From positions 62,001 through 126,000 of the forward strand of contig NZ_JODR01000002.1 of the NCBI RefSeq assembly GCF_000725885.1: DNA of 64,000 bases. The letters run 5' to 3'. Position 1 is the stretch's first letter, and the number at the start of each line of letters is the position of its first letter. Shown here piece by piece: positions 1 to 8,131 of the stretch. The notes under the pieces are model-generated. The model was given only the letters and a program-made list of their open reading frames with translations. It made no database searches and was not told where the DNA came from. This DNA comes from Streptomyces albus subsp. albus (lineage in GTDB: Bacteria; Actinomycetota; Actinomycetes; Streptomycetales; Streptomycetaceae). Position numbers and translations under genes: made by a program.

Positions 1-1075
1 GGAAGATGAGGGTGACGGCGAAGGCGGGGAACCAGCCCGAGTGCATCGCGGCCAGGCCCACGATCAGCTGGTGCACCAGCGCCGCGACACCGGCGAGCAG
101 CACCCAGCCGACCAGTCCGGCGCCGCCCATGTCGGCCAGGACACCGCCGGTGAGGGCGATGAGCATGGCGCCGACGAGGAAGAGGGCGAGCCCTTCGAGC
201 AGGCCGCGGCGCAGCCTGCGGGCGTCCACGGTGCGGACCTCGGGGGTGAAGGCGCCGTCCGCGGAGGGCGCGGCGGCGGCCTCGGCGGCGGCCTTGGCGC
301 CCTTACCGGCCTTGCCGCCCTTGCGGTCCCGCATCAGCAGGACGGCCTGCACCAGCGCGACCAGACCGGCGCCGATCATGACGCCGTGCGGCACGTGGTT
401 GGCGGCCAGGTCGACGTGGAGCAGCGTCGGCGCGTACTGGGCGACCAGCAGGCCGACGCCGAACATCAGCAGGGCCCAGATGTTGCCGAGGAAGGCCACA
501 CCGGCGGCGCTCATCGGCAGCTTGAACAGCGAGCCGACGAAGCCGACGACGGCGCTGACGCCGAGCAGCTTGGCCTTGCGACCGCCCTCGTCGCCCGCCT
601 TGATGGTCTCGGCCGCGGCGATGCCGGCGGGCCAGGCGGCGGTGGCCGGCAGCAGCCGCGAGTCGAACACGCGGTAGAGCACCCAGCTGTCGACGGCGAG
701 CCCGATGACGGCCCCGCCCAGCATCGGCCACACCAGTCCCGGCTTGCCCATCAAGAAGGGCACGGCGATGGGGGTGACCAGCGAGTTCGCCGCGGCGAAG
801 GTGGAGCCGGAGATGGCGGACTGGACGAGGTTCTGCCGCTGCGGATCACGCATCCGCGACAGCGCGGCGAACGAGATCCGGCCGATGAGCATGGCGATCA
901 GCGCGCCGATCACCGAGGTGTTGGGGGCGATGCCCAGGGTGGTGATCAGTACGAGGCCGATCACGGCTCCCAGGACGGACAGCAGGACCGTCACCACGAG
1001 GGTGACCGGCTCCAGGGCTCTGGGATGGGCCCGCGCGGTCTCGGGGGCCGCGGCGGCCGGTGGGGAGGTGCTCAT
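1..1075 (-). CDS. OPT/YSL-like oligopeptide transporter, partial (C-terminus off window)
   Basis: The reading frame opens with ATG at 1075 and runs without a stop to the window edge, giving 358 visible residues. It is strongly hydrophobic, with several membrane spans separated by short loops and one charged, Ala/Lys/Gly-rich cytoplasmic loop around residues 245-275. The composition and the neighbours (DUF1177 protein, IclR regulator, peptidase E) match the small bacterial OPT-type transporters that import short peptides. The family call comes from recalled similarity and context, not from a signature motif. The DUF1177 gene ends 77 bases upstream of this start on the same strand, so the two are probably co-transcribed. 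The substrate is unknown; a short peptide is inferred. Moderate certainty. Confidence 0.6.
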   Translation of the reverse strand, partial: MSTSPPAAAAPETARAHPRALEPVTLVVTVLLSVLGAVIGLVLITTLGIAPNTSVIGALIAMLIGRISFAALSRMRDPQRQNLVQSAISGSTFAAANSLVTPIAVPFLMGKPGLVWPMLGGAVIGLAVDSWVLYRVFDSRLLPATAAWPAGIAAAETIKAGDEGGRKAKLLGVSAVVGFVGSLFKLPMSAAGVAFLGNIWALLMFGVGLLVAQYAPTLLHVDLAANHVPHGVMIGAGLVALVQAVLLMRDRKGGKAGKGAKAAAEAAAAPSADGAFTPEVRTVDARRLRRGLLEGLALFLVGAMLIALTGGVLADMGGAGLVGWVLLAGVAALVHQLIVGLAAMHSGWFPAFAVTLIF

Positions 1076-1152
1076 ACGGATCTGTCTTTCCGGGTGCGCA
1101 TGCGGTGCGTGGGTTGGTGCGGTGGCCGGGCGGCCACCGCACCGGGGCGTGG

Positions 1153-2136
1153 TCAGTCCTCCACGGCCCCTTCCGTCGACTGGAGGCGGGTCATCGGGCC
1201 GTAGAGGTCCACGAGGCGGGCGAACTCGTCCGGGTCGTGGAAGCGGACGACGCCGCGTCCGTACTCCTTGGCGGCCTCGACGGCGAACCGTCCCGCCGCC
1301 GCGATGTCGGTCTCGTGGCTGGCGCCGGTCGCGCAGCCGGCGACGGCCGGACCGGTGGTCAGGGCGAGGCCGACGACCGGCGCGGAGGTCGCCACGCACG
1401 GCTGCATGATCGAGTTGATGTGGTGGACACCGTTGCCGTAGGGCGTGATGTCCTGCGTGGTGATCGGCAGCACGTGGGCGTCCTCGCCGGTGACCGTCTC
1501 CAGCAGGCCCAGCAGGTCGTCGCTGACCCGCAGGATCCAGCCCTCCTTGACGGTCGGGGAGAGGGCGAGGCCGCGGTGGTTGAGCAGCCGGTTGCCCTTG
1601 GTGGTGTCGATGGAGACGACGGCGTCCATGGCCGGGTCGATCTCCTCGCGGTTGCAGTCGAGGATCGAGACCGGGGAGTCCATGAAGGGCACCGGGTCGT
1701 GGGGGCGGGTCGGCGCGTCGGGGCACACATGGGTGCTGATGATCACGTCACCGGGCAGGACGTCGCCGCGCCCGTACATGTCCAGCAGCTTGGCGGCGGC
1801 GGCCAGCGCCGCCACGGCGCCGTCGGCGTCGGAGACCACGCCGATGCGCTCGGGGCGGGCGCCCACGCCGCCGAGGCGGCCGAGGATGCCGAGGGTGGGG
1901 GCGCTGCCGCCGCCGGTGGCGCCGGCACTGCCCGGGACGGTGACCTTCACGAAGTCGGTGCCGCCCTTGGCGCCCTCGACGCGGGTGACGGTGATGCCGA
2001 CCTGTCCGGCCGCGTCGTCGCGGCCGGCCTCCTGGGCGGCCCGCTGGAGGACGCCGCGCAGGTGATCGGCGAGCAGCTGCCCGTCGGCCTGCGGCCGGTC
2101 GAGAAGGTCGATGACGTCGAGTACGTGCTTGAGCAC
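1153..2136 (-). CDS. DUF1177 family protein
   Basis: A protein of 327 residues. The frame stays open upstream, but the GTG at 2136 has an AAGGAG ribosome binding site six bases before it, and the protein then begins with a clean LKHVLDVIDLLD helix; I therefore reject the longer 369-residue reading. A conserved-looking core around residues 95-165 (VSDADGA, STHVCPDAPT, MDSPV) has Asp, His and Cys residues that could bind a metal, but no catalytic role is established. Members of this family occur beside OPT-like transporters and peptidase genes, which suggests a cytoplasmic role in peptide or amino-acid derivative breakdown. No signal peptide or membrane span is seen. Function unknown; the family assignment is fairly secure. 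Confidence 0.72.
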   Translation of the reverse strand: MLKHVLDVIDLLDRPQADGQLLADHLRGVLQRAAQEAGRDDAAGQVGITVTRVEGAKGGTDFVKVTVPGSAGATGGGSAPTLGILGRLGGVGARPERIGVVSDADGAVAALAAAAKLLDMYGRGDVLPGDVIISTHVCPDAPTRPHDPVPFMDSPVSILDCNREEIDPAMDAVVSIDTTKGNRLLNHRGLALSPTVKEGWILRVSDDLLGLLETVTGEDAHVLPITTQDITPYGNGVHHINSIMQPCVATSAPVVGLALTTGPAVAGCATGASHETDIAAAGRFAVEAAKEYGRGVVRFHDPDEFARLVDLYGPMTRLQSTEGAVED

Positions 2137-2371
2137 CGGGGGCTCCTTGTCGCGGGTGGTACGGGTGGTACGGGGTGTGCGCATGAGGCGGGACACCGGT
2201 GCCGGAGGGGGCGTACTGCCGAGGTGAGGGCGCCGGCGCGCCTGGTGCGGACAGGGGCTCACGCGGGACGGCCCGGGACGCTGCCCGCGCGGAGGGAGAG
2301 GCGCCCGGACCGGGGGTCGCCCGGACTTCAGGGTGCGCCACGAGCGGCCGGGTGACGGGTAGCCAACGGCC

Positions 2372-2382
2372 GTTGCGGCAAC
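2372..2382. promoter_or_regulatory. Candidate operator in the divergent DUF1177/IclR promoter region
   Basis: GTTGCGGCAAC is a perfect inverted repeat (GTTGC-G-GCAAC). It lies 80 bases before the IclR-type start, and related half-sites follow (CATTGC at 2382, GTGCAAC at 2425). IclR proteins usually bind such palindromes next to their own gene and the divergent operon. The base pattern is direct observation; the regulatory role is inferred. Confidence 0.4.
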
Positions 2383-2461
2383 ATTGCGCCTCCAGTTTCC
2401 CTCAGAGCAACCTTTTCCCTATATGTGCAACAGTGACCCGGGTAACGGTAGGGTGCGGACT

Positions 2462-3250
2462 GTGACTACCGATCGAGGAGCACCGCTCCAGACCGCGGAC
2501 CGCGCCCTCCAGGTCCTGCTCGCCTTCACCCACGACCGCGAGGAGTGGGGCGTGACCGACCTGGCGGCCGAGTTCGGCTGGGACAAGTCGGTCGCCCAGC
2601 GGCTGCTGGCCTCCCTCGCGCACCGCGGCTTCCTGGTGTCCGACGCCGTCACCCGGCGCTACCGGCTGGGCCCCGCCGTCTGGCACATGGCCACCGCCTG
2701 GGAGCGGCACGGCGGGATGGCGGCACTGGTCCGGCCCGCACTGCGCGAGCTGGCCGCCGTCAGCGGGGTGACCGCCCTGTTCGCGGTGCCCGACGGGGCG
2801 CATCTGCGCTGCGTCGACTCCGCGGACGGCACCCACGGCCCGCTGCGCGCCTACCGGCTGGCCGACGAGCTGTACCCGGGCCACGCGGGGGCGACCTCGC
2901 GCGCCTACTTCGGCATGCTCACCCCGGGCGCCCGCGCCGCCGTCCTCTACGGGCGGCCCATGGCCCGCTTCAGCGAACTGACCGTCACCGACCCGGCACG
3001 GCTGGAGGAGCTGATGTGCCGGGTCCCGGCGGAGGGCTACGCCTACTCCGAGGGCGAGTACGACCCGGCGACGGCCGGACTCGCGGTACCCGTACTGGTG
3101 CGCGCCCAGCCGGTGGGCTCCCTCACCCTCGTCGGACCGCACGAGCACCTCGCCGGGAAGCAGCAGGAGCTGCTGGTACCGCTGCGCTCCGCCGCGGAGA
3201 GCCTCGGCGAGCTGCTCACCCCGCGCCGGGGACGGAGCCGGCGCCCCTAG
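2462..3250 (+). CDS. IclR family transcriptional regulator
   Basis: A protein of 262 residues from the GTG at 2462. The frame extends upstream to 2384, and an ATG at 2423 cannot be excluded because no strong ribosome binding site decides. Residues about 12-75 form the winged helix-turn-helix (TADRALQVLLAF, then WDKSVAQRLLASLAHRGFL). The rest is the IclR effector-binding domain, including GATSRAYFGML and a C-terminal segment near VPVLVRAQPVGSLTL. It is divergent from DUF1177 and the transporter, and 37 bases upstream of pepE, so it is the likely local regulator of this peptide cluster. The purine and glyoxylate genes further right could also be targets, since IclR-type AllR controls such genes in Streptomyces; the sequence does not decide this. 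Confidence 0.88.
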   Translation: MTTDRGAPLQTADRALQVLLAFTHDREEWGVTDLAAEFGWDKSVAQRLLASLAHRGFLVSDAVTRRYRLGPAVWHMATAWERHGGMAALVRPALRELAAVSGVTALFAVPDGAHLRCVDSADGTHGPLRAYRLADELYPGHAGATSRAYFGMLTPGARAAVLYGRPMARFSELTVTDPARLEELMCRVPAEGYAYSEGEYDPATAGLAVPVLVRAQPVGSLTLVGPHEHLAGKQQELLVPLRSAAESLGELLTPRRGRSRRP

Positions 3251-3287
3251 TCACCCCGCACCCGACAACCGAAAGGCGGAACACGCA

Positions 3288-4022
3288 ATGAAGCTGCTGC
3301 TGCTGTCCAACTCCTCCGCGCCCGGCAGGGAGTACCTCGACCACGCGCGGGAGGTGATCGCCGATCACCTCACCGGTGTGAGCGAGCTGCTGTTCGTGCC
3401 GTACGCGCTGGCCGACCACGACGGCTACACCGCGAAGGTCGCCGCCTTCATGGACGGCCTCGGCATCCGGGTGCGCGGCATCCACACCGCCGACGACCCC
3501 CGGGCCGCGGCGGGCGAGGCGCAGGCCGTCTTCATCGGCGGGGGCAACAGCTTCCGGCTGCTCAAGTCGCTCCAGGAGCGGGGCCTGACCGAGGCGATCG
3601 CCCACCGGGTGACCGAGGGCGGCGCCCCGTACATGGGCTCCAGCGCGGGCACCAACATGGCCTGCCCGACGCTGCGCACCACCAACGACATGCCGATCGT
3701 CCAGCCCGCGTCGTTCGACTCGCTGGGCCTGGTGCCGTTCCAGATCAACCCGCACTACCTGGACCCGGACCCGGCCAGCGCACACATGGGCGAGACCCGT
3801 GAGGAGCGGCTGGCGCAGTTCCTGGAGGAGAACGACGTGCCGGTGCTCGGACTGCGGGAGGGCACCTGGCTGCGGCGGACGGGCGGGACGCTGGAGCTGG
3901 GCGGCATCGCGGCGGGCGCCCGGCTGTTCACCGCGGGCGCGGAGGCCGTCGAGTACGCGCCGGGCGCCGACCTGAGCCATCTGCTGACCCTCCCGGCCCG
4001 CTTCGACCACCGCACGGTCTGA
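3288..4022 (+). CDS. pepE: Peptidase E (S51 alpha-aspartyl dipeptidase)
   Basis: A protein of 244 residues with a good GAAAGG ribosome binding site before ATG 3288. The family hydrolyses dipeptides with an N-terminal aspartate in the cytoplasm. The nucleophile motif GSSAGTN is present (Ser119), with Asp134 in TTND and His156 in NPHY aligning with the Ser120-Asp135-His157 triad of the E. coli enzyme. The glycine-rich IGGGNSFRLL near residue 85 is also typical. Length is close to the family norm of about 230. It sits directly behind the IclR gene and faces an OPT-like transporter, so an Asp-X peptide uptake and cleavage route is likely. Confidence 0.92.
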   Translation: MKLLLLSNSSAPGREYLDHAREVIADHLTGVSELLFVPYALADHDGYTAKVAAFMDGLGIRVRGIHTADDPRAAAGEAQAVFIGGGNSFRLLKSLQERGLTEAIAHRVTEGGAPYMGSSAGTNMACPTLRTTNDMPIVQPASFDSLGLVPFQINPHYLDPDPASAHMGETREERLAQFLEENDVPVLGLREGTWLRRTGGTLELGGIAAGARLFTAGAEAVEYAPGADLSHLLTLPARFDHRTV

Positions 4023-4074
4023 CGGAGCCGGCCGCCCCGGCGCGGCCGACCACCGCGGCCGGCCGCACTCCGTC
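4021..4074. terminator. Bidirectional terminator between pepE and hxlR-type gene
   Basis: A long imperfect hairpin: GACGGAG at 4021 pairs with CTCCGTC at 4068, and CCGGCCGC at 4028 pairs with GCGGCCGG at 4055, with a small internal bulge. It lies exactly between two convergent genes and overlaps the pepE stop codon. Confidence 0.65.
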
Positions 4075-4077
4075 GGA

Positions 4078-4434
4078 TCAGGCGGACGCGGCCGGCCGCG
4101 CGGGCAGACCGCCCCGGCCGAGCAGGTGTTCCTTGCCCCACGCGGCCAATGGCGCCAGCGCGTCGTTGAGGGAGGCGCCCAGCGGCGTCAGCGCGTAGGA
4201 CACACGGCGCACCGCGCCCTCGTAGGACTCCTGGCGGCGCACGATGCCGTCCGCCTCCAGTTGCCGCAGATGCGAGGTGAGGACCTTCTCGGTGACTTTG
4301 GGGATGCCCCGCCGCAGCTCACCGAAGTGGCGCGGCCCCTGCGAGAGTTCCCACAGGATGAGCACCTTCCATTTCCCGCCCACCACGTCGATGGCCGCGT
4401 CGATGCCGCACACGTAGTTGTCCCGCCGGGTCAC
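4078..4434 (-). CDS. HxlR family transcriptional regulator
   Basis: A protein of 118 residues, typical for the family, composed of one winged helix-turn-helix domain. The hallmark N-terminal Cys (YVCGIDAAIDVVGGKWK) is present, followed by WELSQGPRHFGELRRGIP and the recognition region VTEKVLTSHLRQLEADGIV. HxlR proteins often sense electrophiles or oxidants through that Cys. The gene is divergent from an imine-reductase-like oxidoreductase 102 bases away, which is a very common arrangement for a HxlR repressor and its target. Confidence 0.93.
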   Translation of the reverse strand: MTRRDNYVCGIDAAIDVVGGKWKVLILWELSQGPRHFGELRRGIPKVTEKVLTSHLRQLEADGIVRRQESYEGAVRRVSYALTPLGASLNDALAPLAAWGKEHLLGRGGLPARPAASA

Positions 4435-4470
4435 CGCACCGCCCTCCCCACGCCTGCCGACCCACTCACC

Positions 4471-4501
4471 TTACGGTAACCACGTACAAAACAGTGCGTA
4501 C
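4471..4501. promoter_or_regulatory. Divergent promoter/operator region, HxlR type
   Basis: The 102-base gap between the two divergent starts holds a palindrome TTACGGTAA at 4471 and two GTAC tetramers at 4484 and 4498 separated by ten bases. HxlR-type proteins bind short GTAC-like palindromes as dimers. This is a weak but well-placed candidate. Confidence 0.3.
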
Positions 4502-4536
4502 TTGATCATGGTCCGGGGCGGCACGAGCCTTGAGGC

Positions 4537-5454
4537 ATGACTGGGACTCCTTCCCTCAACTCCCCTTCCCCCACCCCGCTTTCGCTGCTCGGACTCGGCG
4601 ACATGGGCACCGCGCTGGCCCGCGCCTGGCTGGCGGCCGGCCACCCGCTGACCGTCTGGAACCGCACCCCGGCCAAGGCCGAACCCTTGGCCGCCGAAGG
4701 CGCACACCGGGCCGCGAGCGCCGCCGAGGCGGTGGCGGCAGCGGATCTGGTGGTCCTCTGCCTGCTGGACGACGCCTCGGTCGGCGAGACCCTGCAGGGG
4801 GCCGACCTGCGGGGCAAGGACCTCGTCAACCTCACCACCTCGACCCCCGCCCTCTCCCGGGCCCGCGCCGCATGGGCCCAGGAGCGCGGGGCCCGCTTCC
4901 TGGACGGCGGGATCATGGCCGTCCCGCCGATGGTGGGCGTGCCCGAGGCGGGCGGCTACATCTTCTACAGCGGCGACGCCGGTCTGTTCGACCGGCACGC
5001 CAAGACGCTGGGCGCCCCGGTCGGCGCCCGTTACGTCGGCGCGGACGCGGGACACGCGGCCCTGTACGACGTGGCGCTGCTGAGCGCGATGACCGGCATG
5101 TTCGCCGGCGTCACCCACGCCTTCGCCTTGATGCGGGCCGAGAAGGATGTGGCACCGACCGAGTTCGCCGAACCGCTGGCCGGCTGGCTGCGTGCCATGG
5201 CAGGCATGATCGGCGGTGTGGCGCACCAGTTGGAGAGCGGCGACTACACCGACGGTGTCGTCTCCAACCTGGCCATGGTGAGCACGGGCAACACCACCTT
5301 GCTGGAGACGGCCCGCGAACAGGGCGTCTCCGGCGAACTCCTGACGCCCTACATGGATCTGATGCGGCGGCGGGTGGAACAGGGGCACGGGGCCGAGGGG
5401 CTGGCCGGCCTGGTGGATCTGCTGCGGGATGCCGCCGCGGCCGGCGTTCGGTGA
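4537..5454 (+). CDS. Imine-reductase-like NAD(P)-dependent oxidoreductase
   Basis: A protein of 305 residues. The N-terminal Rossmann fold has LLGLGDMGTALARAWL near residue 17 and WNRTPAKAEPL near residue 41, the NADPH-type loop of 6-phosphogluconate-dehydrogenase-like enzymes. The all-helical C-terminal half carries the segment DAGHAALYDVALLSAMTGM near residue 170, which is characteristic of imine reductases and their relatives rather than of hydroxyisobutyrate dehydrogenases. The gene is divergently controlled with an HxlR regulator. The substrate is not predictable; reduction of a cyclic imine or a ketone is possible. Confidence 0.8.
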   Translation: MTGTPSLNSPSPTPLSLLGLGDMGTALARAWLAAGHPLTVWNRTPAKAEPLAAEGAHRAASAAEAVAAADLVVLCLLDDASVGETLQGADLRGKDLVNLTTSTPALSRARAAWAQERGARFLDGGIMAVPPMVGVPEAGGYIFYSGDAGLFDRHAKTLGAPVGARYVGADAGHAALYDVALLSAMTGMFAGVTHAFALMRAEKDVAPTEFAEPLAGWLRAMAGMIGGVAHQLESGDYTDGVVSNLAMVSTGNTTLLETAREQGVSGELLTPYMDLMRRRVEQGHGAEGLAGLVDLLRDAAAAGVR

Positions 5455-5543
5455 AAGGTCCGGTGGGTGGAGCTTTCTCCAAGGCCGCGCTTCGGGTGAA
5501 CACACGGTAGGCAGCCGGTCACGGTGCTCCGTACGGTGTGCCG

Positions 5544-6239
5544 ATGCACTACGGCACAGCACCGGGGCCGGCGGGGAGTTCCTTCGACGGCGCAGCCGCG
5601 CGACGGCTGCGTGACGGGCTGCGGCTCACGCCGGAGGACGTCGCGTACGGGATGCGCGCCGCCTACGGCATGGAGACCGACGCGCGCACCGTCGCCGCGT
5701 GGGAGGCGGGCGCCGCCACCCCCGACGAGCGGCAACTGGCCGCGCTCGCGGGTGCGTTGTGGTGCTCCGTGTCCGATCTGCTGGGACGCCCCGCGACCCT
5801 GCGCGAGTACCGCATGGCGCGGGGCGTCCCCCGCTCCGACGTCGCCCTGCGGATCGGTATGGACCCGGCGGCCTACGCCCGTATCGAGGACACCGGGGTG
5901 TGGACGGGGAACGCCCGGCAGGCCGAGGCGCTGGCCGGCATGCTGCGCCTGCCGGTTCCCGCGCTGATCGAGTTCACCGGGCGCGGCGCGGAGTTGGCGG
6001 CCGTTCTGCGCAAGGCGGCCACCACCCGCTGGCAGGCGCACGTCACCCCCGTCTGCGCGCTCGCGCCGCTGCCGCGTGCCGCCGTGGAGGAGGGACTGCG
6101 CACCCTGCACACCGGCTACCAGTCGACGACCGCCGCGTCCCTGGGCTGGGGCCAGCCCGCGTCGGCCGGCTCCCGGGACGCGGGCCGGACCTATCTGGAG
6201 GAAGTGGTGGAGCACTTCTGGCAGGCTGTCGGCGCCTGA
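5544..6239 (+). CDS. Helix-turn-helix DNA-binding protein
   Basis: A protein of 231 residues from ATG 5544; a GTG two codons earlier (5538) is an alternative start, and neither has a clear ribosome binding site. There are two XRE-like helical modules: LRLTPEDVAYGM with DARTVAAWEAG near residues 22-60, then MARGVPRSDVALRIGM with AYARIED near residues 88-115. The C-terminal third has no recognisable domain. Such proteins are common and uncharacterised in Streptomyces. It is followed by a strong terminator, so it is probably transcribed alone. Confidence 0.75.
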   Translation: MHYGTAPGPAGSSFDGAAARRLRDGLRLTPEDVAYGMRAAYGMETDARTVAAWEAGAATPDERQLAALAGALWCSVSDLLGRPATLREYRMARGVPRSDVALRIGMDPAAYARIEDTGVWTGNARQAEALAGMLRLPVPALIEFTGRGAELAAVLRKAATTRWQAHVTPVCALAPLPRAAVEEGLRTLHTGYQSTTAASLGWGQPASAGSRDAGRTYLEEVVEHFWQAVGA

Positions 6240-6254
6240 CCGCAGCACCGCGAA

Positions 6255-6289
6255 AGGGTGCCCCCTCGTCAGGAACGCGGGGGCACCCT
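6255..6289. terminator. Hairpin terminator between convergent genes
   Basis: AGGGTGCCCCC at 6255 pairs perfectly with GGGGGCACCCT ending at 6289: an 11-bp stem with a 13-base loop, between the convergent HTH gene and the permease. Confidence 0.8.
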
Positions 6290-6327
6290 CTTGCGGCTCC
6301 GTGCGGTGGTGCGGGTGTCTCAGTGCT

Positions 6328-7815
6328 TCATGCGGGGGCCCGGTCGGGGGCGGGGCCGGGGTCCCGTTCGTAGGAGATCCCCTCGCCCGGCTCCATGGGA
6401 TGGGCCACCACCTCCTCGTCGCGGCGGGCGCGTCCCAGGTGGTTGAAGACCAGATTGAGGACGACCGCGGTGACACAGCCGGTGGAGATCCCGGAGTCGA
6501 GGATGATCTTCGCGCTCTCCGGGAAGGCGTGGTAGAACTCGGGCGCCGCGATGGGGATGAGCCCCACGGCCAGGGCGGTGCCGACGATCAGGACGTTGTT
6601 GTCCTTGCCGAGGTCGGCCTTCAGCAGCGTCTGCACACCGCTGGCGGCCACCGAGCCGAACAGGACGACGCCGGCCCCGCCGAGCACCGGCTGCGGCACC
6701 GAGGCGATGAGCCCGGCGGCCATCGGCGACAGGCCCAGCAGGATGAGGATGCCGCCGCCGGTGGCGACCACGAACCGGCTGCGGATCCGGGTCATGGCGA
6801 CCAGGCCGATGTTCTGCGCGAAGGCGCTGCACATGAAGGCGTTGAAGAAGGGGCTGAGGAACGAGCCGAGCATGTCGGCGCGGAGCCCGCCCGCGATGAC
6901 CCGCTGGTCGGCGGGGCGGTCCACGACCTCGCCGAGGGCGAGCATGTCCGCCGTCGACTCGGTCATGGTCACCAGCATCACCACGCACATGGAGATGATG
7001 GCGGGGACGGCGAACTGCGGGGCGCCGAAGTGGAACGGCGTGGGGAAGCCGATGGGGTCGGACTCGGTCACGGCGGTGAAGTCCGTGATGCCCACGGGTA
7101 TCGCTATCAGGGTGCCGATCACCAGGCCGATCAGCACGGCGATCTGTTTGAAGAAGCCGGTGGTGAAGCGGCGCAGCACCAGCACGATCACCAGGGTGAG
7201 CCCGGCCATGCCGATGTTCTTGTAGTCGCCGTAGTGCGGGTCGTCGGCGTTGCCGCCCTGGGCCCAGTTGAAGGCGACCGGCATCAGCGAGACGCCGATC
7301 AGGGTGATGACGCTGCCGGTGACGACCGGCGGGAAGAAGCGGATGAGCTTGCTGAAGAACGGGGCGATGACGAAGCCGAGTGCGGCGGCGACCATGGTGG
7401 CGCCGAAGATGACGGGCAGGGTGTCCTCGGGCCCGGAGGACTTGCTGATCGCCAGCATCGGGGCGACGGCGGCGAAGGTGGCGCCGTTGACGAACGGCAG
7501 CCGGGACCCGATCCTCCAGAATCCCAGGGTCTGGAAGAGGGTGACGATGCCGGCCAGGAAGAGGCTGGCGCCGGTGAGGAACGCCAGTTCGGTCGGAGAG
7601 AGCCCCACCGCGGCGCCCACGACCAGCGGCGGTGCGACGACCCCCGCGTACATCGCGGCCACGTGCTGGAGGCCGGTGGTGAACAACTTGAGCGGCGGCA
7701 AGCCCTGGTCGACCGGGTGCTTGAGCTGCGCGGGGTCCTGCGTCCCCTGTCCCGGTGCCTCCCCACTGCCGTCCGCCGTCTTTCCTTGCCTGGTGAACCT
7801 GGGCGTCTTGGCCAC
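6328..7815 (-). CDS. NCS2 family urate/xanthine permease
   Basis: A 495-residue membrane protein from GTG 7815, chosen because AGGAGG lies five bases before it; the longer open frame has a non-hydrophobic, low-complexity N-terminus. There are about 12-14 membrane spans. The NCS2 signature is seen as QNIGLVAMTR in the second half, and the first spans carry GLQHVAAMYAGVVAPPLVVG. The family imports uracil, xanthine or urate with protons. Because the gene follows 8-oxoguanine deaminase and uricase on the same strand, urate or xanthine is the likely cargo. Confidence 0.88.
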   Translation of the reverse strand: MAKTPRFTRQGKTADGSGEAPGQGTQDPAQLKHPVDQGLPPLKLFTTGLQHVAAMYAGVVAPPLVVGAAVGLSPTELAFLTGASLFLAGIVTLFQTLGFWRIGSRLPFVNGATFAAVAPMLAISKSSGPEDTLPVIFGATMVAAALGFVIAPFFSKLIRFFPPVVTGSVITLIGVSLMPVAFNWAQGGNADDPHYGDYKNIGMAGLTLVIVLVLRRFTTGFFKQIAVLIGLVIGTLIAIPVGITDFTAVTESDPIGFPTPFHFGAPQFAVPAIISMCVVMLVTMTESTADMLALGEVVDRPADQRVIAGGLRADMLGSFLSPFFNAFMCSAFAQNIGLVAMTRIRSRFVVATGGGILILLGLSPMAAGLIASVPQPVLGGAGVVLFGSVAASGVQTLLKADLGKDNNVLIVGTALAVGLIPIAAPEFYHAFPESAKIILDSGISTGCVTAVVLNLVFNHLGRARRDEEVVAHPMEPGEGISYERDPGPAPDRAPA

Positions 7816-7906
7816 GCGGTCCTCCTGTCGTTCTACGGCGCCTTCTGGCACACGGTTTCCGGAGGTGGTGCGGTATGCGATGTGGTGCTGGGGGGTGTGG
7901 TCGCGC

Positions 7907-7923
7907 CACAGCCGACGGCTGTG
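7907..7923. promoter_or_regulatory. Palindrome in the permease promoter region
   Basis: CACAGCCGACGGCTGTG is a perfect 7-3-7 inverted repeat, about 90 bases upstream of the permease start. It is the clearest element in the 316-base gap 7816-8131, which otherwise contains only a direct repeat CAGTGAC near 7970. An operator role is inferred; a small hairpin is the alternative. Confidence 0.4.
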
Positions 7924-8131
7924 TCGTGCGGGTTCTGCGATGCGCCCATGCGATATGTCCGGAGCATGACAGTGACTGCCAGTGACCGAGTCGTCCGGAA
8001 CCAGGGTGTGAGGCGAACCGGCCGGGAGCCGTCCCTCCCGGCCGGTGTCTGATGGAGCGCGGACCGTGGCCGCGCTGTCGGCCCGCGGGCCGGCCGTCAC
8101 GCCGGCCCGCCGGAGGGGGCCGGCCGACGGA

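Noticed and set aside
6..1204. Plus-strand open frames opposite the transporter
   Set aside because: Antisense frames without hydrophobic or domain content; the minus strand codes a coherent membrane protein.
2137..2262. A 42-codon N-terminal extension of the DUF1177 protein
   Set aside because: The GTG at 2136 has a well-spaced AAGGAG, and the extension is Pro/Arg-rich without structure.
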